From Sphingomonas faeni (GTDB lineage Bacteria; Pseudomonadota; Alphaproteobacteria; Sphingomonadales; Sphingomonadaceae), in assembly GCF_023195535.1 (NCBI RefSeq), contig NZ_JALPNF010000001.1, forward strand, positions 186,001 through 250,000: a DNA stretch of 64,000 nt, written 5' to 3'. A program made the position numbers and the translations under genes. Below are positions 36,201-45,328 of this stretch, piece by piece (position 1 is the first letter of the stretch; every line of letters starts with the position of its first letter). The notes below the pieces were generated by a model. The model did no database searches. It saw only the letters and a program-made list of their open reading frames with translations, and was not told the DNA's origin.

Positions 36201-36881
36201 CTCGCTGGCGGTGAAATAGCGCGTCGTGGTGCCGAACGCGCCAAGCCCGAACGGTTCGAGATAGCTGCCGACCACGCGCCATTCCGGCTTCGCGCGCAGC
36301 ACCGCGTTGATCGCGAGGTACAGGACCAGGAAGACGATGACGCCGAGATAGCTGTACATCATTGACCGCGTGATCGTCGCGACGGCGAAGAAGATCGCCG
36401 ACGTCATGAACACGCTCGGCAGCGCCAGCAGGAAATAGGCGTAGGCATAGTCGCCAAGATGGTTCGGCCCGAGCCGCTCGGCATCGACCCACGGCATCAG
36501 CGACCCGAGCCAGATCGCCAGCGGGATCGCCGCGAACGCCACCGCCGCGGCGCCGAATGCGCCGAGAAAGCGTGCTGTCAGGTAATCGAACTTGGAGACG
36601 CGGGTCGATCGCACCATCGGTCCGAACCCGCTCTCGTCATCGCGGACGATCACGTTGGCGACGAACGCGGTCGTCACGAACATGAAGAAGAGCGACATGA
36701 TCAGATGGACCTGCGCGATCGCGACCGGGGCGTTCTTGTGGATGTTCGCGCCGCTGCCGATCTGAATCTGCTCGATCGTCATCGATCCGAAGCTCAGCAG
36801 GAAGAACAGGATCGCCACGGTCCAGAAGACCGGATTGCGGAGCTGATAGCGTAGTTCGAAGCGGGCGATTTGACCGAACAT
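33291..36881 (-). CDS. ABC-2-type permease fused to M1-family metallopeptidase
   Basis: A 1196-residue fusion. The N-terminal half is an ABC-2 permease with two groups of helices (about residues 15-270 and 325-560), followed by a further helix near 595 and a periplasmic/extracytoplasmic M1 aminopeptidase domain. The zinc site is His933-Glu934-x-x-His937 ('HELGHQYWGHQ') with Glu957 ('ETMAQYS') as likely third ligand, one residue further away than in typical M1 enzymes. The start at 36881 overlaps the ATPase stop (TGATG), so the two proteins are made together. Such pairs are known in Xanthomonas-like and sphingomonad genomes, but their substrate is not established; a peptide-exporting and peptide-trimming role is inference. 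Confidence 0.88.
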   Translation of the reverse strand: MFGQIARFELRYQLRNPVFWTVAILFFLLSFGSMTIEQIQIGSGANIHKNAPVAIAQVHLIMSLFFMFVTTAFVANVIVRDDESGFGPMVRSTRVSKFDYLTARFLGAFGAAAVAFAAIPLAIWLGSLMPWVDAERLGPNHLGDYAYAYFLLALPSVFMTSAIFFAVATITRSMMYSYLGVIVFLVLYLAINAVLRAKPEWRVVGSYLEPFGLGAFGTTTRYFTASEANAGLPPFAGILVWNRLFAILIGFVAIGIAYARFSFAERGVSKRALRKQRRTTAKLAATPPMLVDRLPPARPDAAAWTRLRERCRFEMALVFRSPAFLVLMLIGIFNALAALLSSNEMYGTAIRPLTFAVIGALEGAFSIIPIIIAIYYSGELVWRDRERGMHEIVDATSLPNWAYLVPKILAITGVLFATSVVAVVTACIVQLAQGQMTLALGEYFAWWVLPMTVNAVILAVLAVLVQALSPNKYIGWAIMVVYLVATITLANLGFEHPLYDYGSTGAVQLSDMNGAEIGGPRAWWLRLYWGSIAVGLCVFAHLLWRRGTETRLRVRLAQMPRRLLGTPGVVLAGALLVAVATGAFLYHQMDVIGTYRTTEDGEARQAAYEKKYLRYFGVKQPSVTDIRLDVALYPDQRRLEADGTYAFVNDTGAPVHDLHVRLRDEKTRLGAVAIPGATLVMNDADLQYRIYRFATPLAPGARGTLTFHATRWQRGLVANGDDIRVVGNGTFLQNAEFSPQLGMSKDGLLQDRSKRRKYGLSPELRPAKLEDRSAQDRNLLDNAPWVRSDITISTLAGQVPVAPGRKVSDSVVDGRRTARFVSTVPILAFFSVQSAAYAQKTRIADATALTVFYDPQHAFNVDRMLDAMQRSLRYYRANFGPYQFDYARILEYPGYASYAQAFAGTIPYSERIGFIADNRDPTKIDYISYVTAHELGHQYWGHQLISADMQGGSMLIETMAQYSALMVMKHQYGDDKIRRFLKYELDSYLRSRGGEVVEEVPLDRVENQGYIHYRKGSLVMYLLQDRLGEARVNTMLRGLLARYRFKGKPYPRSLDLVDGFLSLARTPAETELVLDLLDRITVYDLKTKAAVTRKRSDGLYETVLTIEAAKFYANGVGAEKPARLDDTIDVGVFDQRPGLGSFAANDVILKERRQVRSGEQAIRIITKRKPAFAGVDPYNLYVDRNGDDNVAAVTGG

Positions 36882-37789
36882 CAGGCGGCGACGCTCTGCG
36901 CGGGCGCCGCGGAAGGATTGCGGCGCGACCGGGCCAAGGTCGAGAAATAAACGTCCTCCAGACCGCCATGCGCTGCTGCAAAGCCGTCGCCGGGATCGTC
37001 GGTCGACAGGATGTGGATGATCGTCCGCCCGGCAAACAGGCGCGTCGATATGACTTCGTAGCGTCGCTTCGCCTCGTCGAGCTCGTCGCGACCGATCGTC
37101 TTCGCCCATACATGGCCGCGGGTCCGCTGGATGAGGTCGAGGGGAGCACCTTCGAGCTGTATCCGGCCCGCGGCCAGCACGGCCATCCGGGGGCACAGAT
37201 CGGCGACGTCCTCGACGATGTGGGTCGACAGGATGACCACGACGTTCTCGCCGATCTCTGCGAGGAGGTTGAGGAAGCGGTTGCGTTCCTCCGGGTCAAG
37301 GCCTGCGGTCGGCTCGTCGACGATGATCAGCGCGGGGTTGCCGATCAGCGCCTGCGCGATGCCGAACCGCTGGCGCATGCCGCCCGAAAAACCCGCGATC
37401 GCCTTTTTGCGGACCGACCACAAATTGGTCTGGTTGAGCAGCGTCTCGACCGTCTCCTTACGCTCGCGCGCCGAGGCGATCCCTTTCAGGACCGCCATGT
37501 GATCGAGCATGTCATAGGCCGAGACCCGCGGGTACACGCCGAAATCCTGCGGGAGATAGCCCAGCGTCTCGCGCAGCGTCTCCGGATGGGCGATCACGTC
37601 GATGTCGCCGAATCGAATCGCGCCGGCGGTCGGGGTCTGCAACGTCGCCACCGTCCGCATCAGCGTCGACTTGCCTGCGCCGTTCGGCCCGAGCAGCCCG
37701 AACATGCCGTTGGGAATACTGAGGGTTACGTCGTCGAGCGCGCGCGTACCATTGGCATAGACGTGCGAGACATTGATCAGGTCGAGCAT
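36881..37789 (-). CDS. ABC transporter ATP-binding protein (partner of the permease/M1 fusion)
   Basis: A 302-residue ABC ATPase that powers the permease encoded next. Motifs are intact: Walker A 'GLLGPNGAGKSTLMR' (about residues 32-46), Q-loop 'LGYLPQDFGVYP', signature 'FSGGMRQRFGIAQALIGNP', Walker B 'ALIIVDEPTAGLDPEERN' and H-loop 'VVILSTHIVEDVADLC'. The type is that of ABC-2 systems (CcmA-like). The start at 37789 follows GGGGGTT and begins directly at 'MLDLINVSHVY'; a longer frame to 37927 has no support. It is divergent from a hybrid histidine kinase gene across a 317-base region. Confidence 0.92.
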   Translation of the reverse strand: MLDLINVSHVYANGTRALDDVTLSIPNGMFGLLGPNGAGKSTLMRTVATLQTPTAGAIRFGDIDVIAHPETLRETLGYLPQDFGVYPRVSAYDMLDHMAVLKGIASARERKETVETLLNQTNLWSVRKKAIAGFSGGMRQRFGIAQALIGNPALIIVDEPTAGLDPEERNRFLNLLAEIGENVVVILSTHIVEDVADLCPRMAVLAAGRIQLEGAPLDLIQRTRGHVWAKTIGRDELDEAKRRYEVISTRLFAGRTIIHILSTDDPGDGFAAAHGGLEDVYFSTLARSRRNPSAAPAQSVAA

Positions 37790-38106
37790 GGAACCCCCGT
37801 TCGTTTCGGAGGGCAGCGTATCAAGTGTATTGCCAATGTAAAGCAGTACCACGTCGGCGCGCGCGCTTATCGTCGTGATCGCACCGAAACGGCGCGGTGT
37901 CCGCCTGGGGCCGCGGTGCCCGAGCACGATGATGATCGAGAGCGATACCCGGCGCGAAAGTCAGGGGGGAACGGCGTCGCGGCCATTGCTTGGCTGGCAG
38001 GCTGCGGTACAGGATCGGGGTGCAAACCGTTGAGCCAATGCCTTAAGCCGGGCACTCGACGGAACATCGGACCATCGCCGCGGTGCGTGGAAAAGGTAGA
38101 AATGCT
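37790..38106. other. Divergent intergenic region between ABC ATPase and sensor kinase genes
   Basis: This 317-base stretch holds no convincing gene. Near the ATPase side lies GTGTATTGCCAATGTA (37825-37840), centred on the palindrome ATTGCCAAT (37829-37837), a candidate regulator site for the ATPase promoter. TTTACA on the minus strand (37842-37837) could be part of a -35. Nothing else stands out. Confidence 0.4.
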
Positions 38107-40365
38107 GTGGGGACGTTCGCATTCTTGGGCGGCGGTAGCGGTAGGGGCGGGGGTGAACTGGCGACGCTCATCGGAGCGTTCGACTGGTCGTCGACCGAGC
38201 TCGGGCCGATCGAGACCTGGCCGCAGCCTTTGAAGACTGCGACGTCGATCATGCTGTGCGCGCCGGTGCCGATGGCCTTGCTGTGGGGTGCGGACGGCAT
38301 CATGCTCTACAACGACGCGTTCGCGGGCATCATCGGTGCGCGCCACCCGGCCACGCTCGGCGCGCCCGTCGAAGAGGCCTGGCCCGAAGCGCGCGTGTTC
38401 AACAGGCATGTTCTGGACGTGTGCCTGGTGGCTGGCGAAACCTTGTCGTTCGCGCGTCGCGATATGACATCCTATCTCCCGACCCGCGACGATGCCGTCT
38501 TTCTCGACCTCAATTACTCGCCGGTTCTCGATGAGCGGGGCGTGCCGGCTGGGGTGCTGGCGATCGTCGTCGAAACCACCGATGCCGTACTCGCCGAACG
38601 CAGCTTTCACGGCGAGACCCATACGCTGGAGACTCTCAACGTCACCGGCGCAGCGCTTGCCGCCGAACTGGAACTTGAGCCCCTGATCCAGATGGTGACG
38701 GATGCCGGCGTCAAGCTCACTGGCGCGCAGTTCGGGGCGTATTTCCATAACCTGATGGATGAGACCGGCGAGAGGCTCCATCTCTTTACGCTGGCAGGGG
38801 CCGAGCGTGCGGCATTCGAGGCGCTCGGGCGTCCGCGCGCGACGGCTGTGTTCGGCCCGACCTTCCGCAACGAGGGCGTCATCCGGTCCGATGATATCCT
38901 TGCCGACCCGCGCTACGGTCGCAGTGCGCCGCATTACGGGATGCCCAAGGGCCATTTGCCGGTGCGGAGCTATTTGTCGGTGCCGGTCGCGTCACGATCG
39001 GGCAAGGTGCTCGGCGGCCTGTTGTTCGGCCATTCCGAGATAGGGCAATTCACCGAGCGGCACGAACGCCTGCTCGTCGGCGTTGCCGCGCAGGCGGCGA
39101 TCGCGATCGACAATGCGCGACTGTTCAAGGCCGTCCAGACCATCAACGACACCTTGGAGAACCGCGTCGCGGAACGCACCGCGGAGCTGACGCAGGCGCA
39201 TGAGGCGTTGCGGCAGGCGCAGAAAATGGAAACGCTCGGTCAACTGACCGGCGGCATCGCGCATGACTTCAACAATTTGCTGACGGTGATCCGAGGATCG
39301 ACCGACCTGTTGAAGCGGCCCGATCTAAGCGAGAATCGCCGGACGCGCTATATCACGGCGATTGCCGATACCGCGGACCGTGCGACCAAGCTCACCAACC
39401 AGCTATTGGCGTTCGCACGACGGTCTTCGCTGACGCCCGAAGTGCTCGATGCGCGGATGATCGTGTGCGGGATGAACGACATGCTCACGACCTTGTCGGG
39501 GGCGTTCATCGAGGTATCGTTGCGGCTGCCGGACGAGCCGTGCCGCGTCAATGCGGATGCGAGCCAGCTGGAAACGGCGATCGTCAATCTCGCGGTCAAT
39601 GCACGCGATGCCATGAACCACCGAGGCCGGCTGACGATCGACGTCGGCGAAGCGGATCGTATCCCGGCGGTACGCGGCCATCCGGCACGGGACGGCGATT
39701 TCGTCGCGATCGCCATCCGCGACACCGGCACCGGGATCGACCCCAGCCATATCGATCACATCTTCGAGCCGTTCTTCACCTCCAAGGCGGTCGGCCACGG
39801 CACCGGGCTGGGGCTGTCGCAGGTGTTCGGGTTCGTAAAACAGTCGGGCGGCGAGGTGATCGTCGACAGCCGGCCCGGCAAGGGCGCGACGTTCACCTTG
39901 TATCTTCCGCGCGAACGCAGCGAAGCGCCGATCGCCACCGACCCGGCGCGCATGGTCTATCCCGAACAGGCGCCCGTCCGTATCCTGGTGGTCGAGGACA
40001 ACCCGGACGTCGGTGCATTTGCGATCGCGGCACTCGGCGATCTGGGCCATGACATCGTCTTCGCCCGCGACGCCGAGGAGGCGCTGGCCACGCTCGAAGA
40101 TCTCGCGCCGCCGGTCGACATCGTGTTTTCAGACGTGATGATGCCGGGCATGAACGGGATCGAACTGGCGCTCGAGATCCGCCAACGATTTCCCGAAACG
40201 GCGATCCTGCTGACCAGCGGCTATAGCGAGATCATATCGAAGGAGGGGGCGTACGGGTTCGAGCTGCTACGCAAACCCTATTCGATGGAAGAGCTTGCTG
40301 CGGCCATCCGTAACGTGACGACGCCGATGGCGGCCGCTGCCACGGCAGGCGCAGCGGACGCCTAG
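38107..40365 (+). CDS. Hybrid sensor histidine kinase (PAS-GAF-HisKA-HATPase-REC)
   Basis: A 752-residue soluble hybrid kinase with no transmembrane segment. The order is a PAS-like sensor (about 15-160, 'FDWSSTELGPIETWPQPLKT'), GAF (about 175-330, ending 'AAIAIDNARLFKAVQTIND'), a coiled linker, HisKA with His386 in '[11 protein letters not shown]', HATPase ('NLAVNARDAM', 'DTGTGID', 'GTGLGLSQVFGFV') and a receiver with phospho-acceptor Asp676 ('FSDVMMPGM'). GTG at 38107 puts the PAS-like domain near the N-terminus as in relatives; GTG at 38083 is an alternative. No partner regulator gene is adjacent, so output probably runs through phosphotransfer elsewhere. Confidence 0.88.
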   Translation: MGTFAFLGGGSGRGGGELATLIGAFDWSSTELGPIETWPQPLKTATSIMLCAPVPMALLWGADGIMLYNDAFAGIIGARHPATLGAPVEEAWPEARVFNRHVLDVCLVAGETLSFARRDMTSYLPTRDDAVFLDLNYSPVLDERGVPAGVLAIVVETTDAVLAERSFHGETHTLETLNVTGAALAAELELEPLIQMVTDAGVKLTGAQFGAYFHNLMDETGERLHLFTLAGAERAAFEALGRPRATAVFGPTFRNEGVIRSDDILADPRYGRSAPHYGMPKGHLPVRSYLSVPVASRSGKVLGGLLFGHSEIGQFTERHERLLVGVAAQAAIAIDNARLFKAVQTINDTLENRVAERTAELTQAHEALRQAQKMETLGQLTGGIAHDFNNLLTVIRGSTDLLKRPDLSENRRTRYITAIADTADRATKLTNQLLAFARRSSLTPEVLDARMIVCGMNDMLTTLSGAFIEVSLRLPDEPCRVNADASQLETAIVNLAVNARDAMNHRGRLTIDVGEADRIPAVRGHPARDGDFVAIAIRDTGTGIDPSHIDHIFEPFFTSKAVGHGTGLGLSQVFGFVKQSGGEVIVDSRPGKGATFTLYLPRERSEAPIATDPARMVYPEQAPVRILVVEDNPDVGAFAIAALGDLGHDIVFARDAEEALATLEDLAPPVDIVFSDVMMPGMNGIELALEIRQRFPETAILLTSGYSEIISKEGAYGFELLRKPYSMEELAAAIRNVTTPMAAAATAGAADA

Positions 40366-40372
40366 CGGCCGG

Positions 40373-41719
40373 TCATCCGCTGGCAAGGTCGGTGCAATAA
40401 GCCGCGACCATCGACCGAATATCGACCCGCGCCTTCAGCCTGGCGGCCAGCAACGCGGTGCCGCTGATCTTGCGCTGAACGAACAGCGTGTCGATCGGCG
40501 GGAGATGCCATGTCTCGCGGTCGCGGGCGATCTCGGTGCCCTGTTCGCGGAGCACGCCGACGAACGCGCGGTCGCCGAAATCGAACGGGCCGGGCTTGGC
40601 GAGTTCACCCAGGATCACGTCGATCATCCGGTCGACCAGCGCGCGATGCCGGGCGACCGCCGCCTCGCCGAGGAAGCCCGCGGCGATCGCAGCCTCGCGA
40701 ACCGCATCGCGGTCGCCCGCCAGTGCGGCAGCGAGCAGGCGGCGATAGCCTTCGCCGGTCTCGGCGGGGAGGGGGCGGGCCGCGCCGAAATCGAGCAGCA
40801 CGAGCTTTTCGGTATCGGGTTGCCAGCGATAATTGGCGAAGTTCGGATCGGTCTGCATCAGCCGCCAGTCGAACAGTTCGCGCAGAACCAGCGATATCAG
40901 ATCGCGCACCACGCGGTCGCGCACCTCCTGGGGGGCGGTTTCAAGCGTCTCTACCGGAACGCCGGTGACGAAGCTCATCGCCAGCACGCCCGGCGTCGTC
41001 AGGTCGGCGACCAGCGATGGTACCACGAAGGTGGTTTCGCCTGCGAGCAGATCGCCATAGCGCGCCAGCATCGACGCCTCGCGCAGATAGTCGGCCTCCT
41101 CGTGAAGCTGGCGCTTAGCCTCGTTCAGCAAAGGCGCGATGTCGAGCGTCTTGGGCAACAGCCCCGACACGCGTAGCAGCGTGGCGACATTGTCGACATC
41201 GGCATCGATGCTGTCCTTCACGCCCGGATACTGGACCTTGATTGCCAACTCCGATCCGTCGGGCAACCGTGCGCGGTGGACCTGGCCGATCGATGCGGCG
41301 GCGACCGGATGCGCCTGGAAATGCGCGAACCGCCGCCGCCAATCCTTGCCCCATTCGGTGGCGAGCACACGGTCGAGTTGCTGCGGCGGCATGTGGTGCG
41401 CGTTGTTGCGCAGCTTGGCGAGGATGGTCGCGAGTTCGGGGGGCAGCATGTCGCCCGCGTCCATCGAGATCATCTGGCCAAGCTTCATCGCCGCACCGCG
41501 CAAGTGCGATAGCTGGTCGGCGACGCGCGTGGCGTTGGCGGGCGTCAGCAACAGGTCGCCCATGCTCGGCCGCTCACCGCTGGCCAGACGTCGGGCGCCC
41601 TCGGCTACCACACCGCCCGCTACACCACCGGCGAGACGTCCGAAGACGCCGAGACGGGCGAGGCGGCCACTAGGAATCGCGCGTCCTGCGCTGGCTTTGC
41701 TGCCGCGGTCCTCGGTCAA
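40373..41719 (-). CDS. ABC1/UbiB (AarF)-family atypical protein kinase-like protein
   Basis: A 448-residue member of the ABC1/AarF/UbiB family, whose members support ubiquinone biosynthesis or lipid homeostasis. The family KxGQ motif is in 'RGAAMKLGQMISMDAGDMLP', the Ala-rich nucleotide loop in 'VAAASIGQVHRARLPDG', the Lys in 'ELAIKVQYPG', a kinase Asn in 'TDPNFANYRW' and the metal Asp in 'LVLLDFGAARPLP'. No ATG lies near the N-terminus; TTG at 41719 is chosen because GAAGGA lies 8 bases upstream. It converges on the hybrid kinase gene 7 bases away. Whether it is the ubiquinone-pathway UbiB itself is doubtful; it resembles a shorter paralogue. Confidence 0.85.
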   Translation of the reverse strand: MTEDRGSKASAGRAIPSGRLARLGVFGRLAGGVAGGVVAEGARRLASGERPSMGDLLLTPANATRVADQLSHLRGAAMKLGQMISMDAGDMLPPELATILAKLRNNAHHMPPQQLDRVLATEWGKDWRRRFAHFQAHPVAAASIGQVHRARLPDGSELAIKVQYPGVKDSIDADVDNVATLLRVSGLLPKTLDIAPLLNEAKRQLHEEADYLREASMLARYGDLLAGETTFVVPSLVADLTTPGVLAMSFVTGVPVETLETAPQEVRDRVVRDLISLVLRELFDWRLMQTDPNFANYRWQPDTEKLVLLDFGAARPLPAETGEGYRRLLAAALAGDRDAVREAAIAAGFLGEAAVARHRALVDRMIDVILGELAKPGPFDFGDRAFVGVLREQGTEIARDRETWHLPPIDTLFVQRKISGTALLAARLKARVDIRSMVAAYCTDLASG

Positions 41720-41817
41720 ATCAGATCCTTCGCGGGGTGGAATTGCTCGCGTATCATATGGGGCGAGGAGAACGGGGTGCAATTGATGTGAGTCACCGCG
41801 GATCGATAAGGTCTCGA

Positions 41818-41938
41818 TCCTCCCCCTTCAGGGGGAGGTGGCAGGCGCCGCCTGACGGAGGGGGAGGGAGGAGGAACGTACGTTGCGTGTCCTCCCCCTC
41901 CGTCGCCTTCGGCGCCACCTCCCCCTGGCGAGGGAGGA
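41818..41938. repeat. Large GC-rich palindromic intergenic repeat, copy 2
   Basis: Arms at 41818-41867 and 41891-41938 are inverted complements and share their outer sequence (TCCTCCCCC...AGGGGGAGGTGGC) with the element at 10336-10457. It lies between the ABC1-family gene and the 3' end of the next kinase gene and may act as a terminator. Confidence 0.8.
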
Positions 41939-41951
41939 TCGCTCCGACGCT

Positions 41952-44900
41952 CTACTCGGCGTCGGTCAGGCGGTTTGTCGGTGGGGCGGCCTGGAGCGGA
42001 TCCGCAAGTATCGTTTCGCCCAGCGAGGCCAGCACGGCCGCGGCGAGCGCGTCGAGGCCGTACGGCTTCTCCAGCATGATCGCGTCGGTTTCGTCGGCGA
42101 CCGATGCCGTATCGCCGGTCGCGAAGACAATGCCGACCCCCGGCCTGAGCGCCCGTGCCGTGCGCGCGAAATCCGGTCCGGACACGCCAGGCAGGTTCAC
42201 GTCGGTCACCAGCGCATCGATCGGCACGGTTTGGAGCGCCGTCATCGCGTCCTCCGCGCTTGCCGCGTCGACAACGACGAAGCCGCTACCCTGCAACATC
42301 TCGGCGGTGTTGGCGCGGATCAGCGCGTCGTCCTCGACCAGCAGGACGGTGCGGCGGGCGGGGGTGTCGAGGCGGCGGTCGGCGTCGATCCGGGCATCGC
42401 GCGCGGCCTTCGCGGCGGGGCTGCCCGCACGCTGGCGGTTGGCGAGCACCTGACGGAATTTCCGGGCGAGCGCCTCGCGCGTGTACGGCTTCGACAGCAG
42501 GTCGAGCCCCGCATCGAGCTTGCCGCCATGGACGATCGAGTTCTCGGTATAGCCCGACGTGAACAGCACCGCGAGATCGGGCAGCCGTTCCTTGGCTTTC
42601 CGCGCGAGTTCCGGGCTTTTCAGCGTGCCGGGCATCACGACATCGGTGAACAGGATATCGATCGGCACGCCGCTCTCGACCACGTTCAGCGCACTGGCCG
42701 CGTCGACCGCCTTCAACACGCTGTAGCCGAGATCGGTGAGCAGCTCGACGACGGTGCCGCGGACCTCGTCATCGTCCTCGACCACCAGCACGGTCTCGGT
42801 GCCGCCGGCAATCGGGCTGGCATCGGCGACGACCTCGACGTCCTCGCTCTCCATCGCGCGTGGCAGGTACAGCTTGATCGTGGTGCCTTCGCCGACCTCG
42901 GAATAGATCTTCACATGGCCGCCGGACTGTTTGACGAAGCCGTAGACCATCGACAGGCCGAGGCCGGAGCCCTTGCCTTCGCCCTTGGTCGAGAAGAACG
43001 GTTCGAAGACCTTTTCGATGATCTCCGGGCTCATGCCGGTGCCGGTGTCGGACACGGCGAGCATGACATATTGGCCGGCTTCGACCTCGTCATGGCCCTG
43101 CGCGTAGCTGTCGTCGAGATGGGCGTTGCCGAGTTCGATCGTCAGCTTCCCCTGGCCCTCCATCGCATCGCGCGCATTGATCGCGAGGTTGAGCAGCGCG
43201 TTCTCGATCTGCGCGGGGTCGATGAAGGTGTTCCACAGGCCACCGCCGACCACGGTTTCGATTTCCACGCCTTCGCCGATCGCGCGGCGCAGCATGTCGT
43301 CCATCCCGCGCACGAACCGCGTGACGTTGACGACCTTGGGCTCGAGCGCCTGGCGACGCCCGAACGCTAGCAGTTGTGCCGCAAGCTTCGATCCGCGCGT
43401 GACGCCAGCCATCGCGTTGGCGACCCAGCGTTCGGCGCGCTCGTTGCCTTCGAGGTTCTTGCCGAGCAGTTGGAGGTTGCCCGAGACGACCTGGAGCAGG
43501 TTGTTGAAGTCGTGCGCGACGCCGCCGGTGAGCTTGCCGACCGTCTCCATCTTCTGCGACTGGGCGAGCTTGGCCTCGGCCTGGCGACGCTCGTCGATCT
43601 CGCGGATGACGCGGGCTTCGAGCGTCTCGTTGAGCTGGCGGAGCTGATCCTCGGCGCGCTCGCGGTGACGGACCTGGCGGGCGAGCGCCTCGGCCTGGTC
43701 GCGCAAGGCGGCTTCGGCAGCGCGCTGGTGGGTGATGTCGGTGTGGACGCCGACCCATTCGAGCACCTCGCCCGCCTCGTCGAGGATCGGCAGGCCGCGC
43801 ACCGCAAACGTGCGCCACGTGCCGCAATGGCGACGGACGCGGTGTTCGAAGACGAACATCGACTTGCTGAGGACCGCGGCGGTCCACGCCTTGATCGTCG
43901 AGGCGACGTCGTCGGGATGGATCGCATCGGCCCAGCCGAAATTCTGGTATTCGTCGATCGACTGGCCGGTGAGCGTCGCCCAGCCGGCTTGCTCGCCGAT
44001 CATCCGGCCGTCCGGGCTGTTAGTCCAGAGGACGCCGTGGACCGCGTCCATCGCGGTGCGGAAGCGGCCGTTGCTGATGCCGAGTTCGGCCTCGCGTTCG
44101 GCACGCTCCTCGACGTCGATGCCGAGGACGTAGATGCCGGGTATCGAGCCGTCCGCGGCGGTGTGGGGCACGTAGCGGAATTCGGCGCGGCGTGGGCGCC
44201 CGTCGCGGTGCGGGAAGACGGTTTGCGCGATGAAGCTTTCGCCCGCCAGCGCGCGCTCGAACGAGGGACGGCGATCCTGATATACCGTGTCGCCAAGTAC
44301 CTCGCGAACGGGCTTGCCGATCATCGACTCAGGCACGACGCCGAGCCACTCGTCGTAGTGCGCGTTGGCGAGGCGATAGACATGGTCGCGATCGACGTAT
44401 GCAATCAGCATGGGCACCGCATCGGTGATGCGGCGCAGTTCGGCTTCGCTAGCGGCGAGGCGGTGCTCGGCTTCGACTCGGCCGCTATTGTCGACCATCG
44501 TGCACAGGACGCCGCCGACCGTGCCGCCGGCGCAGTAGACGGGGGTGTAGAACAGGTCGAGCGTCAGCAGTTCGGGACCGTCGTGGCGCTGGAACAGGAT
44601 CGGCTGGTCGCGATAGGCGACGGTCTCGCCGCGGAAGCCCGCTTCGAGGACGGCGCGGTTCCAGTCCCAGACTTCGGGAAACGCGGTCGCGACCGGGCTG
44701 CCGAGTGCGGCGGGGTGGCGATCGCCGGCGACGGCGCGGTAGCTGTCGTTGTAGAGCATGATGTGCTCGGGCCCCCACATCACGACCTTGGCGACGGGCG
44801 AGTTGAGGATGTTGGCGAGCGTGACTCGCAGCTCGGCGGGCCACGAGTCGATCGGGCCGAGCGCGGTCGCGGCCCAGTCGCGCTGGCGGACCAGCATGCC

Positions 44901-45095
44901 GCATTCGCCGCCGCCGATCAGGATTTCGGCTGGCTTCTGCAGGGCGTCACGCGCGCGCATCTGCTCGAGCGCGGTGCGGACGATCGCGGTGGCGTCGCCG
45001 TGGCCGGCGGCGGCGAGATCGTCGATGTAGCTGCCGAGGTCGGAGGGCAGGGAGACGGTGCGCGACGAGAGGAGCGACGAGCCTGGGTTTGTCAT
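41952..45095 (-). CDS. Hybrid histidine kinase with N-terminal ParD-like ribbon-helix-helix segment and two receivers
   Basis: A 1047-residue soluble kinase. Residues 11-50 ('[20 protein letters not shown]' followed by '[20 protein letters not shown]') look like a ParD/CopG ribbon-helix-helix unit. Then come a PAS-like domain (about 60-210), two more PAS domains (about 215-470), a coiled linker, HisKA with His528 ('[11 protein letters not shown]'), HATPase ('[10 protein letters not shown]', '[13 protein letters not shown]'), a receiver with Asp818 and a second receiver with Asp965. The start at 45095 has no clear ribosome site, but the next Met would remove the ribbon-helix-helix part. It is related to the kinase at 38107 in its PAS and kinase core. 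No transmembrane segment is seen; the signal is unknown. Confidence 0.85.
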   Translation of the reverse strand: MTNPGSSLLSSRTVSLPSDLGSYIDDLAAAGHGDATAIVRTALEQMRARDALQKPAEILIGGGECGMLVRQRDWAATALGPIDSWPAELRVTLANILNSPVAKVVMWGPEHIMLYNDSYRAVAGDRHPAALGSPVATAFPEVWDWNRAVLEAGFRGETVAYRDQPILFQRHDGPELLTLDLFYTPVYCAGGTVGGVLCTMVDNSGRVEAEHRLAASEAELRRITDAVPMLIAYVDRDHVYRLANAHYDEWLGVVPESMIGKPVREVLGDTVYQDRRPSFERALAGESFIAQTVFPHRDGRPRRAEFRYVPHTAADGSIPGIYVLGIDVEERAEREAELGISNGRFRTAMDAVHGVLWTNSPDGRMIGEQAGWATLTGQSIDEYQNFGWADAIHPDDVASTIKAWTAAVLSKSMFVFEHRVRRHCGTWRTFAVRGLPILDEAGEVLEWVGVHTDITHQRAAEAALRDQAEALARQVRHRERAEDQLRQLNETLEARVIREIDERRQAEAKLAQSQKMETVGKLTGGVAHDFNNLLQVVSGNLQLLGKNLEGNERAERWVANAMAGVTRGSKLAAQLLAFGRRQALEPKVVNVTRFVRGMDDMLRRAIGEGVEIETVVGGGLWNTFIDPAQIENALLNLAINARDAMEGQGKLTIELGNAHLDDSYAQGHDEVEAGQYVMLAVSDTGTGMSPEIIEKVFEPFFSTKGEGKGSGLGLSMVYGFVKQSGGHVKIYSEVGEGTTIKLYLPRAMESEDVEVVADASPIAGGTETVLVVEDDDEVRGTVVELLTDLGYSVLKAVDAASALNVVESGVPIDILFTDVVMPGTLKSPELARKAKERLPDLAVLFTSGYTENSIVHGGKLDAGLDLLSKPYTREALARKFRQVLANRQRAGSPAAKAARDARIDADRRLDTPARRTVLLVEDDALIRANTAEMLQGSGFVVVDAASAEDAMTALQTVPIDALVTDVNLPGVSGPDFARTARALRPGVGIVFATGDTASVADETDAIMLEKPYGLDALAAAVLASLGETILADPLQAAPPTNRLTDAE

Positions 45096-45170
45096 GCCGG
45101 ACTAGTGGGTTTGTGGGGCACGCGTGTCAATGAATACGCGTGGTTACGGGGGACATGCCCCGTGCAGCAC

Positions 45171-45245
45171 CCGTCACCCCAGCGAAAGCTGGGGTATCAG
45201 ATTGGGCGTACGGATCGCGTACCCCAGCTTTTGCTGGGGTGACGG
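45171..45245. repeat. REP-like inverted repeat (CCCCAGC-GAAA-GCTGGGG type)
   Basis: Two 26-base units, 45171-45196 and 45220-45245, are inverted copies differing at one base. Each has an internal hairpin CCCCAGC(G/A)AAAGCTGGGG-like core. The 23-base spacer is GC-rich. This is a dispersed intergenic palindrome type, lying between kinase and dehydrogenase genes. Confidence 0.8.
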
Positions 45246-45328
45246 ATGTTTGAAGGAGAGGCGTTCGGTATTGCAGGAAAACAAGGGGGAGCTGCCGTTC
45301 GAGACTGCAGCTCCCGATCTCGGGCCGG

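Noticed and set aside
45171..45245. Short repeated units considered as a CRISPR array
   Set aside because: There are only two units, inverted rather than direct, with a single spacer and no cas genes; it is a REP-type palindrome.
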